From Irineochytrium annulatum (taxonomy: Eukaryota; Chytridiomycota; Chytridiomycetes; Chytridiales; Chytridiaceae), in the NCBI GenBank assembly GCA_027600665.1, contig JADGJL010000220.1, forward strand, positions 1 to 30,741: DNA of 30,741 bases, read 5' to 3'. This document shows positions 1-10,099 of this stretch, in pieces. Position 1 is the stretch's first letter. Each line of letters opens with the position of its first letter. The notes beneath the pieces are model-generated. The model saw only the letters and a list, made by a program, of their open reading frames with translations. It was not told the DNA's origin and did no database searches. The position numbers were made by a program, and so were the translations under genes.

Positions 1-650
1 GGAGAACGGAGGCGGGGCTCGCAAGGTATGGAGTGGAAGAGACGGCCGCGAAGAGGGAACGGCGGTGATGGATTGCTCGTCGCGATGAAGAGTGAACTAA
101 GGTTGGGTCCTTCCTTTTCACTGGTCACTGTCGAGCCCGAAACGCGAGGACGCACGACGTTCCCCGCGTGCTCCCGCGTTTCCTGTTTGTTTGCGAAGGC
201 CTGTCCTGGTCATGCGCGGCTGTTGAAACGAAGCAAGTTAAGGAATTTAGGTTTTAGGAAAAAGTCGATTTAATCGGTCTGTGTGGCTGACATTCGATTA
301 TGGTGGAACAGATTTATTCCAATGACGGCGCTGAGCAGAATGCGGCTTGATTTTGAGATAAGAGGGGTGGGCAGGAGATACGAAGATAGAAGTAGAAATG
401 TTGTTCAATGTATTTTCGTTGTCGTTATGTACAAAATACATGTGAAGCATAAGAAAGTTCGCGGATATTCATGGGTACGTGAGATAACAGTGAAGGTCCT
501 AAGGTGACAAAAAGAAAGAAAGTGGTCGTACAAGTATGCAATCTCGCATGAAAAAAGATCTCAGCATGGACGAGAAAAGAGAATGCAAAGCAAAAAGCAA
601 GAAAAAAGCGACAGGTATTCAAACATCAGCACCTCCACTCGAAAAAAACT
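1..650. other. intergenic, no gene supported
   Basis: I see no reading frame here with recognisable domains. A 81-codon frame at 28-273 is Arg-rich and resembles nothing known. The GGCTCGCAAG/GTATGG string near 17-32 would fit an exon end and splice donor of a gene entering from the left, but nothing else supports that. The A-rich stretch at about 510-650 lies just past the stop codon of the minus-strand zinc transporter and is probably its 3' UTR and polyadenylation region. Confidence 0.4.
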
Positions 651-2111
651 TTACCGCCGAATCAACGCATTGCCCAACGGGCTGACCTTCCTCCAATCGA
701 TCCCAGGCATCTCCTCCGTCTGGACGCTAATCTGAATCGTGCTATCCTCGATATCATGATCCTCCAAAACGTCCTCGATTGCGTGCGTGAACACGTTCGC
801 GTCGAACTTTTGCATGGCCTCGCGGGCCGCGTAGACCGATTGCGTGGACTTGCGGGAGTGCGCCTTATTGAGTTGAAGGCCATCGCACCGAACGAGGACG
901 TGGACGTTAGCGACGGCGGTCTCCTCAGAAAGGCGCCAAAGGTTGAGTTGTTTGATGCCGACGACCTGCAATGCGATGAGACGTTATTTAAGGCCGAACA
1001 TCATTAGGCTGCGCTAAAAGGCGGACTTACATCAGGAATGGCCATAATCTGCTCCCTAATCTTCTTCTCCTCCACACCCTCCGGCACACCCTGAAGCAGA
1101 ATTGCGGTTGACATCTTGACGAGCGGGATGGCGCTGTTGGTGACCACGAGCGAAATCACAAGAGAAGCCGCCGGATCCATGTAGTACCTCCACGAGCCCT
1201 TCGCGAGCAGGATGACGAGCGAGGACCCGATAACGCCCAGGTTTCCGAACGCGTCAGAGAGAGCGTGCAGGAAGATGCCTTTCGCTCCCATATCGCCGTG
1301 CGAGTGTCCACCGTGTGAGTGCCCGTGCCCACCGTGGCCGCCGCCGCCGTGGCCGCCGTGGCCGCCGTGTCCGCCGTGCCCGCCGTGTCCTCCGTGCCCG
1401 CCGTGCCCGTGCGCCTTCTTCTTGCCGTGCCCGTGGCCGTGGCCGTGCTTGTGGTCGTCATCGTCTGACTCCGAGTCCGAGTCATGGTGCTTCGATCCCT
1501 TCTTGTGGCCGTGACCGCCGTGCCCGTGCCCGTGTCCATGGTCGTCGTCCGAGTCGTCATCGGAATCGTCATCATCGTGGTCGTCGCCACCTCCCATGAA
1601 GAGGAAGATGCCAACCATGTTCATGCAAAAACCAAGGCAGCCGACAATCATGACAATAAGCGGGTTTTTCACAACTATAGGTCGGAGAGACGTTAGAAAA
1701 AAAGACTGACTGCGATAAAAAAGATCATAGCAAGTTAAAATACTCACTGACTGGGTCAAAGAACCTCTGCAGCGCGCCAAGAACGATACTAAACGTCAAC
1801 GCCAGCAGGATAATCCCATTCGTGAAAGCACCGAGCACCTCCGCACGCTGGTACCCGTACGTGAACCCTGGGATGTCTCCAGTCTTCCTCGACAGCTTCA
1901 AGGCCACGAAAGCCACCACCAGAGCGGCGATGTCTGACAGCATGTGGAAGGAGTCCGCAATCAAAGCGATGGAGCCAAATGCGAAGCCGGTCGAGATCTC
2001 AAGGAAGAAGAAGATGACCGTCAGGCCACCTAGAATACTGCAAGCAAGCCGTTAGCACACCAGCAAGAGGCCAGGGCCGGTCTCTCACCCCATCTTCGTC
2101 TCGGACTTCAT
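651..2111 (-). CDS. CDF-family vacuolar-type zinc transporter, His/Asp-rich loop (ZRC1/COT1-like), copy A
   Basis: Cation diffusion facilitator, expected to move Zn2+ (perhaps Co2+) from cytosol into vacuole or another organelle in exchange for protons. Exons on the minus strand are 2111-2089, 2037-1748, 1674-1031 and 965-651, giving 423 aa; all junctions keep frame. TM2 carries ADSFHMLSD (H39, D43), and a second HxxxD lies in FLHALSDAFGN, together the HD-HD zinc site of this family. The YGYQRAEVLGAF signature follows TM2. Between TM4 and TM5 is a very long loop rich in His, Asp and Gly, including about 8 HGG repeats (near 1330-1410). The C-terminal cytoplasmic domain (IPDVVGIKQLNLWRL onward) is present but ends soon after. 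The start MKSETKMG matches copy B's MRKETKMY. ZRC1-like function follows from the family; the metal is inferred. Confidence 0.93.
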
Positions 2112-2449
2112 CGTGGCAGGTCGGCGAGTTGAAGGTCGATGGAAGGACGACGAGGGGGTATTGGAGAGAACGACGAAGGATGGTTAATCAACAGCTGCAA
2201 TGCGGCCGACTGTCGTCTGTCGTCGCAGCCAGAAACACGGAGGAAGCTGTTTCCTCTAATCATCTGTCGAAACAGGGGGTGCGGCAAAGGGCTGAGACTG
2301 CACCGCTTCACAAACACTTCGTTGATTTTCCCCAATACCAACTTCCTCAACCGCCCTATCAAGGCCGTCATCCAGGCCGTCATCCCGCAGTCCCGACCGC
2401 ATCACCACCACCTCGCAACCTCGGAGTCCGCTGAAGCCATCTGCCCGCC
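2112..2449. promoter_or_regulatory. shared bidirectional promoter between the two zinc transporter genes
   Basis: The 338 bp separate the two divergent start codons and must hold both promoters. The octamer CCAATACC occurs on the plus strand at 2332-2339 and on the minus strand at 2164-2157, so each gene has a CCAAT-box-containing copy pointing towards it (about 110 and 46 bp before the start codons). CCAAT is the binding core of the HAP/NF-Y complex in fungi. I see no clear TATA box. Confidence 0.55.
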
Positions 2450-3999
2450 ATGAGGAAGGAAACCAAGATGTACATTATGGGTGCAATGTGCACAGGTAGG
2501 GATGCTTGCAGTCCTTCCCTTCCGCCTTCTGCATCTGACTCGTCGTGCTCCTTGTAGTGTTCTTCTTCATTGAGATCGGCGTCGGGTTCGCCTTTCAGTC
2601 AACTGCCCTTGTCGCGGACTCCTTCCACATGCTCTCGGACCTTGCAGCCTTGATCGTCGGGATGATAGCTCTCCGGCTGGCCGCCAAGACAGGCGATATA
2701 CCAGGTTATACGTACGGCTTCCAGAGGGCCGAGATCCTGGGCGCCTTCACGAACGGAATTATTCTGCTGTCGCTGACGTTCACCATCTTTTTGGATGCAC
2801 TGCAGAGGTTCTTCGATCCCGTCCGTGAGTATTTGTCCTCGGTTTCTTGCGACTTAAGGAATTGGAGTGGCCTCATCTTAACCCGCAATTCGCATCTCCA
2901 GACGTACAGAATCCGTGGATCGTTCTCATCGTCGGTATCCTTGGTTTCTTGATGAATTTAATCGGCATGTTTATGTTCATGGGCGGAAGCCGTATGTATT
3001 CTCCTCACTTAATGGACTCAACGACACCGTGCTTATTATCAACTTCAAATAGCCGATGATCACGACGACGACGACTCTGACGACGAGGACCACGACCTAA
3101 AGCACAAGGACAACGTCCGCCTCGAGGATGGCGAAGCTCCCAAAAAGAAAAAGAAAGCCCACGGCCACGGCCATGGCGGTCACGGCGGGCACGGCCATTC
3201 CCACGGCGGTGATGGCGGCGACTTGAACCTCCGCGGCATTTTCCTCCACGCCATGGGCGACGCTATTGGCAACCTCGGTGTCATCGGCTCCACGCTCGTC
3301 ATCATCTTCGCCGACGGCGAGTGGAAGTTCTACATGGACCCCGTGGCCTCCGTCATCATCGGCGGCATCATCGTGCACAGCGCCATGCCGCTCGTCAAGG
3401 AGTCGACGGCGCTGTTGATGCAGGGCGTCCCTGACGAGGTCGACATTGTGGACATGAGGCAGGATCTGTTGGGTATCAAGGACGTCGTCGACATCAAGAA
3501 GCTCCACATCTGGGGTCTAAGCGAGGAGAAGACCGTCGCGAGCATTCACCTGATCGTCCGCCAGCCGGCCAAGGTGAAGGACGGGGACAAGCCGATGCTG
3601 AGCGTGATGGACCTGCAGCGGTACACGAAGCAGGTGGAGGACCTTCTGGATGACGAGTTTGGTATTGAGGACGTGACCGTCGCGGTCACGATGGAGGAGG
3701 AGGGAGACGCGTTGCGACGGTTGGCCAAAATGAGCCCGGACGACATCAAGAACATTGTGCTGCCGTTTTTGTTCAGCGTGTTGCAGCCGGTGGAGAGGAG
3801 GCAGAGCCTGAGGACGTTCCATTCGATGGTCGCTGGGGTGAGTCTATCGCCGCGCTTCTTTTCTTTCGCTCGTCCTAATATTTTCGGCGCGCAGATGTAC
3901 CCGGATGAGTGGGAGAGGGTCAAGATGTGGGTCCGGGACTCGTTACCGGAGGAGGACTACGAAAAGCTGATTGAGAGGATGCCGCATCTTGCAAACTAA
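2450..3999 (+). CDS. CDF-family vacuolar-type zinc transporter (ZRC1/COT1-like), copy B
   Basis: Paralogue of the divergent neighbour, with the same predicted role in zinc sequestration. Exons 2450-2495, 2558-2824, 2902-2991, 3053-3837 and 3895-3999 join to 430 aa. TM2 has ADSFHMLSD (H39, D43); TM5 has FLHAMGDAIGN. The signature YGFQRAEILGAF is intact. The loop between TM4 and TM5 begins with an Asp run (DDHDDDDSDDEDHD), then a Lys run, then HGHGHGGHGGHGHSHGG; it is clearly shorter than in copy A. The C-terminal domain (IKDVVDIKKLHIWGL to the end) is longer than in copy A and ends with an acidic helix. The intron after FFDPV is in the same place and phase in both copies; other introns differ. 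The last intron is 57 nt and has no in-frame stop, so a retained form would add 19 residues. Confidence 0.93.
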
Positions 4000-4508
4000 G
4001 CCTCTTCCCCGTTTCTTCCCTTTTGCCCAAATCTTTTCCTTTATATTCGCGAGTTGCTGGACCCACCGCGCAATGCCCACGTCTCACATATTCCCATCAT
4101 TGTGCTTAACCTTGATTTTAACGTTCTACTTTTGATTCTTGCATTGACCGTGGTCATTAACTCACTTGCTTTATCCCTTTTCATTACGTCCTCTTTCCTC
4201 GCCTCAGTGGCCACTTGCCACGCTTTTCTTTAACGTTTGTCCCCTATCTCTTTTGTTACCGTTCATCATCCCTGTACAAACGCCGATTCCCTTAGTCGAA
4301 CATGAACAATCGAATCTTACCATCGCTGGCGACTTACCTTTTAACCATTTACGTTGCGGCCAAATAGGTTTTAAAGAAGTGGCGTGCAAACAAATAACGC
4401 CACAAAAGGCAGGATAAAAGAGAGTTCGTGCAACGCCAACTTCTGTCAAGCCTTGAGCGCCGTCTTCACCACCCTTGTCAAGCTTACACCACCACCGTCC
4501 ACTGCAAC
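4000..4508. other. intergenic: zinc transporter 3' end and promoter of the LRR gene
   Basis: This stretch is pyrimidine-rich in its first half (3' UTR and terminator of the zinc transporter). Nothing is confidently coding. One item deserves mention: an ATG at 4302 opens 21 codons (MNNRILPSLATYLLTIYVAA and a Lys, then TAG) that read like a signal peptide, and the LRR protein downstream lacks a visible one. No clean GT donor joins them, so I do not include it in the gene. Confidence 0.35.
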
Positions 4509-5432
4509 ATGACCGCCCCGCTCTCTATCGACGCCCAGTGCGGTCTCCTGAACGCCCTGATCACCTCCATCCCGGCCACGGGATGCTGCAGCTCGGCGCC
4601 CGTCATCATGTGCGATACCGACTCGGCCAACGTGATCCAGCTCACGTCCGGCGCCGGTGGCGTCAAGGGAGTCGACTTTGGAACCATCTTGAGTGCCCTG
4701 GCCCCGCTGCAGCCGACGTTGCAGGATATGTGAGTTGGATTTGTTAGAGGGTGCCACGTTTGCGTGCAGAATGCTGACCCTTGTGTATGCAGCGACTTCT
4801 TCCAGGGCGGCGCCACTGGCTCGATCCCGGCCTCGATCTCGATGTTCACTCAGCTGAACAAGCTGTAAGTTGGGTCCTTAATTCTATACCGGCATTGGGA
4901 TACTCACACACGGATTGCTTGCCAGGTCGCTCGGCAGCAACAACCTGACGGGCACGCTCCCGGCGTCCCTCTCGACCATGACGAACCTGGCCCAGCTGTA
5001 CGTTAACGAAAACCAGCTCAGCGGTCCTATCCCGGACCTTTCCAAGACCATGGTCAACACGACGTAAGCCACCTCCGCATTTATGCCCATTAAAAACCGA
5101 CTTTAATGGATCATAATAGTTCCATCGGCCTTGACGGCAACTGCTTTACCGGTCCCGCCACCGTCGTCGGCGGCACCTTCACCTACAAGACGGCGGCCAA
5201 CTGCCCCGCCGCCACCTCTGGTGCCTCCACCGCGGCGGCCTCTACCGCCACCTCTGCGGTTGTCAAGGCCTCAACCACTTCCGCTCCTGCCATGACGTCC
5301 TCGGCCGCTGCGGCTCCGTCGTCAGCCGCGGCGACCACCAGCAAGTCCGGCGCTGAGAGGAAGGCCTCGGGCGGCGCGTTCGTCGCGACGGCAGTCGTGT
5401 TGGTCTTGGGGACGGTGTTGAGCTACTTCTAA
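4509..5432 (+). CDS. small LRR surface protein with Ser/Thr/Ala-rich stalk and hydrophobic (GPI-type) tail
   Basis: Exons 4509-4729, 4793-4864, 4926-5063 and 5120-5432 give 247 aa in frame. The N-terminal part is Cys-containing (AQCGLLNALI, TGCCSS, VIMCDTD), like the cap of plant-type extracellular LRR proteins. It is followed by only two to three repeats: TGSIPASISMFTQLNKL, SLGSNNLTGTLPASLSTMTN and LYVNENQLSGPIPDLS, then a closing NCFTG. A stalk of Ala/Ser/Thr (about residues 160-225) leads to a final hydrophobic stretch, the layout of a GPI-anchored wall protein. LRR proteins of this type usually bind ligands or wall polymers; the partner is unknown. No signal peptide follows the first ATG, so the true N-terminus may lie in an upstream exon. 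Introns fall at or near repeat boundaries. Confidence 0.8.
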
Positions 5433-5850
5433 TTTATTGGACGTCGCAGTTCGTGGACTTCGGACGCTGGGATATCACCATTTCTACTTGTTTGTTGTGC
5501 TCGCGAATTAGTGAAATCCTTGCGTAATTCAAACTTTTGTTTTTTGAGCGGGGTCTGGGATGTTGTTGAATTAATAGCGTAAGTAGCAACAGCTTGGAAA
5601 ATATACCTGCTTGAAGTACCACGAATCCGCTCACCTTGCTGGCACCTTATTCCTTCGCGTCGAGAATATCAAAGTTGAACAATCATGGTGCTAAAGGACC
5701 AAACATGCACATTTATTGACCAAAACGATGTGAGGGCAAGGCTATTGAAAGAATTTTGGCCAAGTTGGGGGTCAAATATGTAAGGATGGCTATAAACAAA
5801 AAACATGGCTATAAACAGGAAACGTGGTACAGCAGATTCAAGTACGCAAG
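5433..5850. other. intergenic between convergent genes
   Basis: AT-richer sequence between two stop codons facing each other. It should hold the 3' UTRs and polyadenylation signals of the LRR gene (plus strand) and the DUF4336 gene (minus strand). An imperfect short direct repeat of ATGGCTATAAAC lies at about 5787-5799 and 5806-5817. I see no gene. Confidence 0.4.
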
Positions 5851-6732
5851 CTATTTCACCAAGGAATACGTATCCCTGAGCATCTCCTTCGCGTTTCCCT
5901 CGACAATGTTGCCGTGGGACGGAATGATTTTATCAAATCCCCAGTTCTCCAACACATAATCCACATCCCTCCTCATCATCCCCGCGTCCTTTGTCAATCC
6001 GCTCTTCGCAAAGCTCCTGCACGAGCTCGTGAAAGGCGTCAAAGCCGCATGAGCTTGACGCTGGAACCAGCCCCACTTGCCCCTCATCTCCGGGTACTGC
6101 TCGTCGGGCGGCATATTAAACTGCAGGTCGCCTTCGAGCATGTAGCCCGTCGGCTTGTGCCAGAGGACGACCTCGTAGTTCGTGTGGCCCGGGAAGGACT
6201 TCAGGGCAAACTCGGACTCGAACCCGAAGGGACCGGCCTCGTCGCCCTCGGACTCGCCGATCACGTGCTTGAAGTGGAGGTCGGGGCGCTTCTCGCGGAG
6301 GCCCTTGACGCCGATCAGGGTCGCGTTGGGGTACTTGTCCTGACTGTGATTGAAGCACATTGGATCAGACACACGAAAACATGCATAGCACGACATAACT
6401 CACTAATCGCCCATGTTCATATGGTGCTCCACGTCCGGCGCCACGACATACTTCACGGTCCCGCCGTTCTTCATCACGACCTCGTCCAAGTACGCCTCGA
6501 CGCGGTCGTCCAACTTGCAGCTCGAATAAATCAGCACATTCCCGTCTTTCATCCTAATCGCCGTCATTCTAAATCCGATCTCGACCGTGCCAGAGCGGAG
6601 GAACGGCCCGCAGAAGGTGTGCACGCCTGGAGCCACCTCGCGGATGATGGTCTCAGTCGTGTCCGTCTTTCGGCACAGCGGGAAGAAGGGCTTCACGAGG
6701 AAGGAGGAGAGGTTCTTGAACCAGGGCGACAT
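5851..6732 (-). CDS. DUF4336 / metallo-beta-lactamase-fold protein
   Basis: Exons 6732-6404 and 6343-5851 join across a 60-nt intron (donor GTGAGT) to 273 aa. Motifs match the DUF4336 branch of the metallo-beta-lactamase fold: VAPDVEHHMNMGDYQ (H103, H104), YPNATLIGVKGLREKRPDL, the strand-loop FPGHTNYEVVLWHKPTGYML with EGDLQFN, and a C-terminal IIPSHGNIVEG. The histidines and the Asp of GDLQ could bind metals as in hydrolases of this fold; the substrate is unknown. I start at the first in-frame ATG (6732). The frame stays open for another 59 codons upstream without an ATG, and the ten or so residues before the start (IKSTTEQYA) look coding, so a further 5' exon is possible. It is divergent from the GT31-like gene. 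Confidence 0.75.
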
Positions 6733-6946
6733 CGCGTATTGCTCGGTGGTGGATTTGATGATGGATCGCAACTGGGCTGGATATTTGACGACCGCGCCAA
6801 CCCACAGACCCGGCCCCCAGCGCGGCCCGTGACGTAACCCCGGCCGCGGATGCCGGCCTGGACAGATCGTCCTCTCTACGACGCCAAGCAGCGGTGGCCG
6901 GAATCTCAAGCCGGTGGCCTTTACATTACATAATATCCCTGTGCCG
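6733..6946. promoter_or_regulatory. short shared promoter of the DUF4336 and GT31-like genes
   Basis: The 214 bp between the two divergent start codons must drive both genes, unless the minus-strand gene has an extra 5' exon inside it. The sequence is GC-rich on the left and includes a short AT-rich patch (TTACATTACATAATAT, 6921-6936) 11-26 bp before the plus-strand start codon. No TATA box in a usual position is clear. Confidence 0.4.
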
Positions 6947-8775
6947 ATGCTTCAGCCGCTAGGGATCTCCAGACGGTCAGCCGGGGGGCTGCGGGGGTCG
7001 CAGATGAAGCACTGGCGGCTGCTACTTCTGCTGATCGTTGCAGTCCTGACGCTCCTGGGGCTCCTCGACCTCGAATACGACAACTTGGTCGACTTGCCCG
7101 ATCCGGCTGCGGGACGGTGGGCGTTACGGAGACAGGATGCTGGCGCGGACGGAGACGGTGTCGTTCAACGAAGATCATCGTCACGGCCCATCTCACATCG
7201 AGGGAAACCCTTGAACGATATCGAGCAAGCAACCACAAAAGCCCTAATGGACGTTGGCATTATCCCCTCCGAGCTCGACATACCCCTCCTCTACCTCTCC
7301 CTCTCCCCGCAACTCAATCACCTGGACCCGAACGCCTCCTCCCCTCTCACCGTCCACCAGGGCTCCGTCAAGGCCGAGCGCCTCTCCCCTGCAAGCCTCT
7401 CCCACCGCCTCACCCTCCCCATACCAGACTACACATCTCACATCCGCCTCAACCGCGTCAGCCCCCTCGTGACGCCCCTAGACATCGTCGTGGGCGTCAC
7501 GACCTTCTTCGCGCGCGCCCAACAATCCATTGACGTGGCCGACCACGCCGTCGCCCGGTTCGGCGTCGACGTCCACTTCTTCATGGACGAGAAGGACGAA
7601 AAGGATGTCATGTACGCTCGATACCTCCGTCGGCCGAGCTACATCAGGCTGCATCACGCAGGGACGGGGGACGGGGCGTCGAGGTGGTTCCATATGGTGG
7701 CGGAGCTGTATCGGAAGCGGCCGGACGCAAGATTTTATTTGATCGCGGACGATGACACGCAGTTTTTCTTGGGCCCGCTGTTGAGGTTGTTGAGCACGTT
7801 TGACAGCAACGAGCCGTGGTACCTGGGGCAGTTCTCCGAGCTGCAATTCCCGAACGAGAGGCACGGGGGCGCGGTCGATATCGCGTTTGGGGGCGGTGGG
7901 GTTGTGTTGTCGCAGGCAGCGATACGGCGGGTCGTACCGATCCTGAAGAAGTGCGAGGTGACGTACAAAAGCATATTCGGAGGGGACGAGAGGCTGGCGC
8001 TGTGCCTGGCGGAGAAGGACGTGAAGCTGACGCGGCTGCCGGAGTTTCATCAGTTTGACGCGAGAGGGGACCTCGTCGGGTTGTTTGAGAAAATGCATGG
8101 GATGGCGGCCATACATCGGCCGCATAAGGTGCAGCTTTGGCCTTTTGAGACGGGGGAGTTGCAGTATTTAAGGCTGGCGAAGCTGGAGAGGGCCGCGGAC
8201 AAGCTGTACTTGAAGCGGATCGCTTGGAATTTGACGATCAACGGATGTAAGCGTCAGTTCAATGCAATTATGTTGGAGTCTTCATTGCTGATTTATATTT
8301 CAGTCACAAATCCACTGGTGCTTACGAACGCGTACACGATCACAATGTACATGCCGAACGTGCTGCACCCGGATGAACCCGTCGATCTTGAGAAAGTCGA
8401 GGAGACTTTTGGGTACGCCTTTCCTTGCTCTGTTTACAACGGACTTCATGTGCTTTTGCCGTCTTAATTTTCGTCCTTTAACGTTCTTCTTGTAGGTACC
8501 ACATTCTCTCCGATTCCGGCAAAGCCTACGCGATGGATACGCAGATCCCTCCACCGTCCTTTCGGATGTACTGGGACGCCGTCATCTATGCCCGAGGCCC
8601 GAAACCTGCGGACGTGCACGTGCTGGCCAACGTGTACAGGTCGGACCGGTTTCGTGGGGTCGCGGTGGTTTACTGCAAGGGAAACGTTTTTAAACCGGGG
8701 CTGGGGGTGAAAGTGACTGTATCAAAGAAGGTGGATGAGTATGTGGCGGACGGGGTGATGTCGCTTTGTGCATAG
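6947..8775 (+). CDS. Fringe-like (GT31 / DUF604-type) type II membrane glycosyltransferase
   Basis: Exons 6947-8246, 8304-8412 and 8496-8775 encode 562 aa. A short basic N-terminus is followed by one membrane anchor (about residues 23-40, LLLLLIVAVLTLLGLL), then a stem and a lumenal catalytic domain: the layout of a Golgi glycosyltransferase. The domain shows a Fringe/beta-1,3-glycosyltransferase pattern: WFHMVAELYRKRPDARFYL before the metal-nucleotide-sugar motif DDD (D268-D270, ADDDTQFF), then FGGGGVVLSQAA and the acidic FGGDERLALCL. The product is probably a glycoprotein or wall glycan linkage; donor and acceptor cannot be read from sequence. The first ATG (6947) is used; MKHWRL at 7004 is an alternative start that keeps the anchor. 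Intron 1 (57 nt) has no in-frame stop. Confidence 0.82.
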
Positions 8776-9081
8776 AAACATGTATGGGGATAGGAGGCTT
8801 TAGGTCCGCTTGCTGTCTAGAAGTCGCGGCTACAGGCCTTCTGGACATACAGTAAAATATATACAAAAGGATTACGAGTAGCAAGGCGAGCAAGCTTCTG
8901 GGAACCAGCCAGTTGCAACGCGAACGCAATCCAACTTTGGAATCCGCGGGAGTTCAATAAGCTCGTTTTGCTTTACCCGCCAATCTTGGACGGAGGCCCA
9001 CATTGAGTGGCACGGCATGCGACGCAATTACGCGAACCTGCCGCTCAGCCTGCCCGGTCCCCGCCAGCCCTCTGATCCATC
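8776..9081. other. intergenic between tandem plus-strand genes
   Basis: Holds the 3' UTR of the glycosyltransferase gene, with an AT-rich patch near 8851-8875 (AAAATATATAC) that would suit polyadenylation, and then the promoter of the seven-TM gene. No coding sequence is supported. Confidence 0.4.
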
Positions 9082-10099
9082 ATGGACCCTCTCGTCGCGG
9101 TCGGGCTCCTCGTCGTCGGCATGGCCGGCCAGGATGCCCTCGAAGGTCTCACGAAGAGCGCCATCCGTTTCTTTCAAGGCGCGCCGCGCAAGCTCCTCCC
9201 AGTGACCATCCTGATCTTCAACATCGTATCCCTCGCGTACATAACTATTTTTGCTGCGAGCTACTTCGCCGATGACGGGAACTGCATCGCCGGCAGCTAC
9301 GTTGTCAACACACTTTCTCACACCTTCTTTTTGATATTCGGTGAGCTGTTTTTCCTTCATCCGTTATGTTGCGTCCAGCGCTAAAACGACTTTTCAAATA
9401 CTCAGATTTTTTCCTCCTGTATAAATGCTGGGTTGTTATTTCCTACCACCGCCACTTCATCCCCGTCTTCGCCATCCTCCTCGTCAACCGGCTCGTCTGG
9501 GCCGGACTCGACCTCTGGCGTTCCAGCGCCAGCTTAATCGGCGGCTCGTGCATATACTCCCAAAATAAGCTTACAGGTTTGATTTTAAGCCGACAATTTT
9601 ATCTTAAGAATGGATCTCTAATCAGTTGATGTCAGGATACGGCTACAACTTCTCCGACCTTCTTGTCGACGTCCTGGCGACGGTGACTGTGCTCGCCTTC
9701 CACGCCAAGCACCTCTTCACCGCCGGCTCGACCTCCAAGATCATCAAGGTCATCTTCGAGGAGAACATCCTCAGAACGCTGGTTATCGTCGCCATGCAGA
9801 CGATCGTGATATGGACAAACGGGACGAGCACAAATATGCTTGTGCTGCAGCTCACGAATGCGGTGCAGAACTACGTGTTCGTTAGGGCCATCAACGTGGA
9901 GTTTTACGTGGGTGCCGGCGTTTTTGTTTTGTCCTTAGTTTGCGCAGTTGACGCTAACCTTATTCGACGATAGTGGCTCGAGCAAAGAAAGATTATCACC
10001 GCCAGACAGGCGACGAACTCGGGCTCGGTCGGCGCAGGCATCGAGGCCGACGACGACAAAAACTCCTGGAACGACAACTGGCTTCCTCAGGGAGTTTAG
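9082..10099 (+). CDS. seven-transmembrane protein of unknown family
   Basis: Exons 9082-9340, 9406-9576, 9636-9907 and 9974-10099 join in frame to 275 aa; the final 42-codon exon (from WLEQRKIITARQ to LPQGV and stop TAG) is short and easily missed. I count about seven hydrophobic segments: near residues 4-16, 40-62, 76-98, 105-125, 150-168, 185-203 and 208-230. The ends are a very short N-terminus and a soluble, Asp-rich C-terminal tail of about 40 residues. Few charges lie inside the membrane segments. The layout resembles a small 7-TM receptor or sensor, but I see no rhodopsin, GPCR or PQ-loop motif, so no function is assigned. It may belong to a family confined to early fungi. Confidence 0.72.

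Noticed and set aside
1156..1696. Several Pro/Cys/Arg-rich frames and an apparent tandem repeat of about 9 bp near 1330-1410
   Set aside because: They are other-frame and antisense readings of the His/Gly-rich loop of the zinc transporter. The repeat is codon-level (HGG units), not a CRISPR or a satellite.
4428..4508. In-frame N-terminal extension of the LRR gene from a GTG codon
   Set aside because: No ATG, no signal peptide character, and GTG starts are not expected in a fungal nuclear gene.
5824..6837. 337-codon open frame on the plus strand
   Set aside because: It is antisense to both exons and the intron of the DUF4336 gene. Its product is rich in Arg, His, Leu and Val without domain signs, whereas the minus strand shows family motifs on both sides of a proper intron.
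7478..8125. 215-codon minus-strand frame
   Set aside because: Antisense of the glycosyltransferase catalytic domain; no domain of its own.
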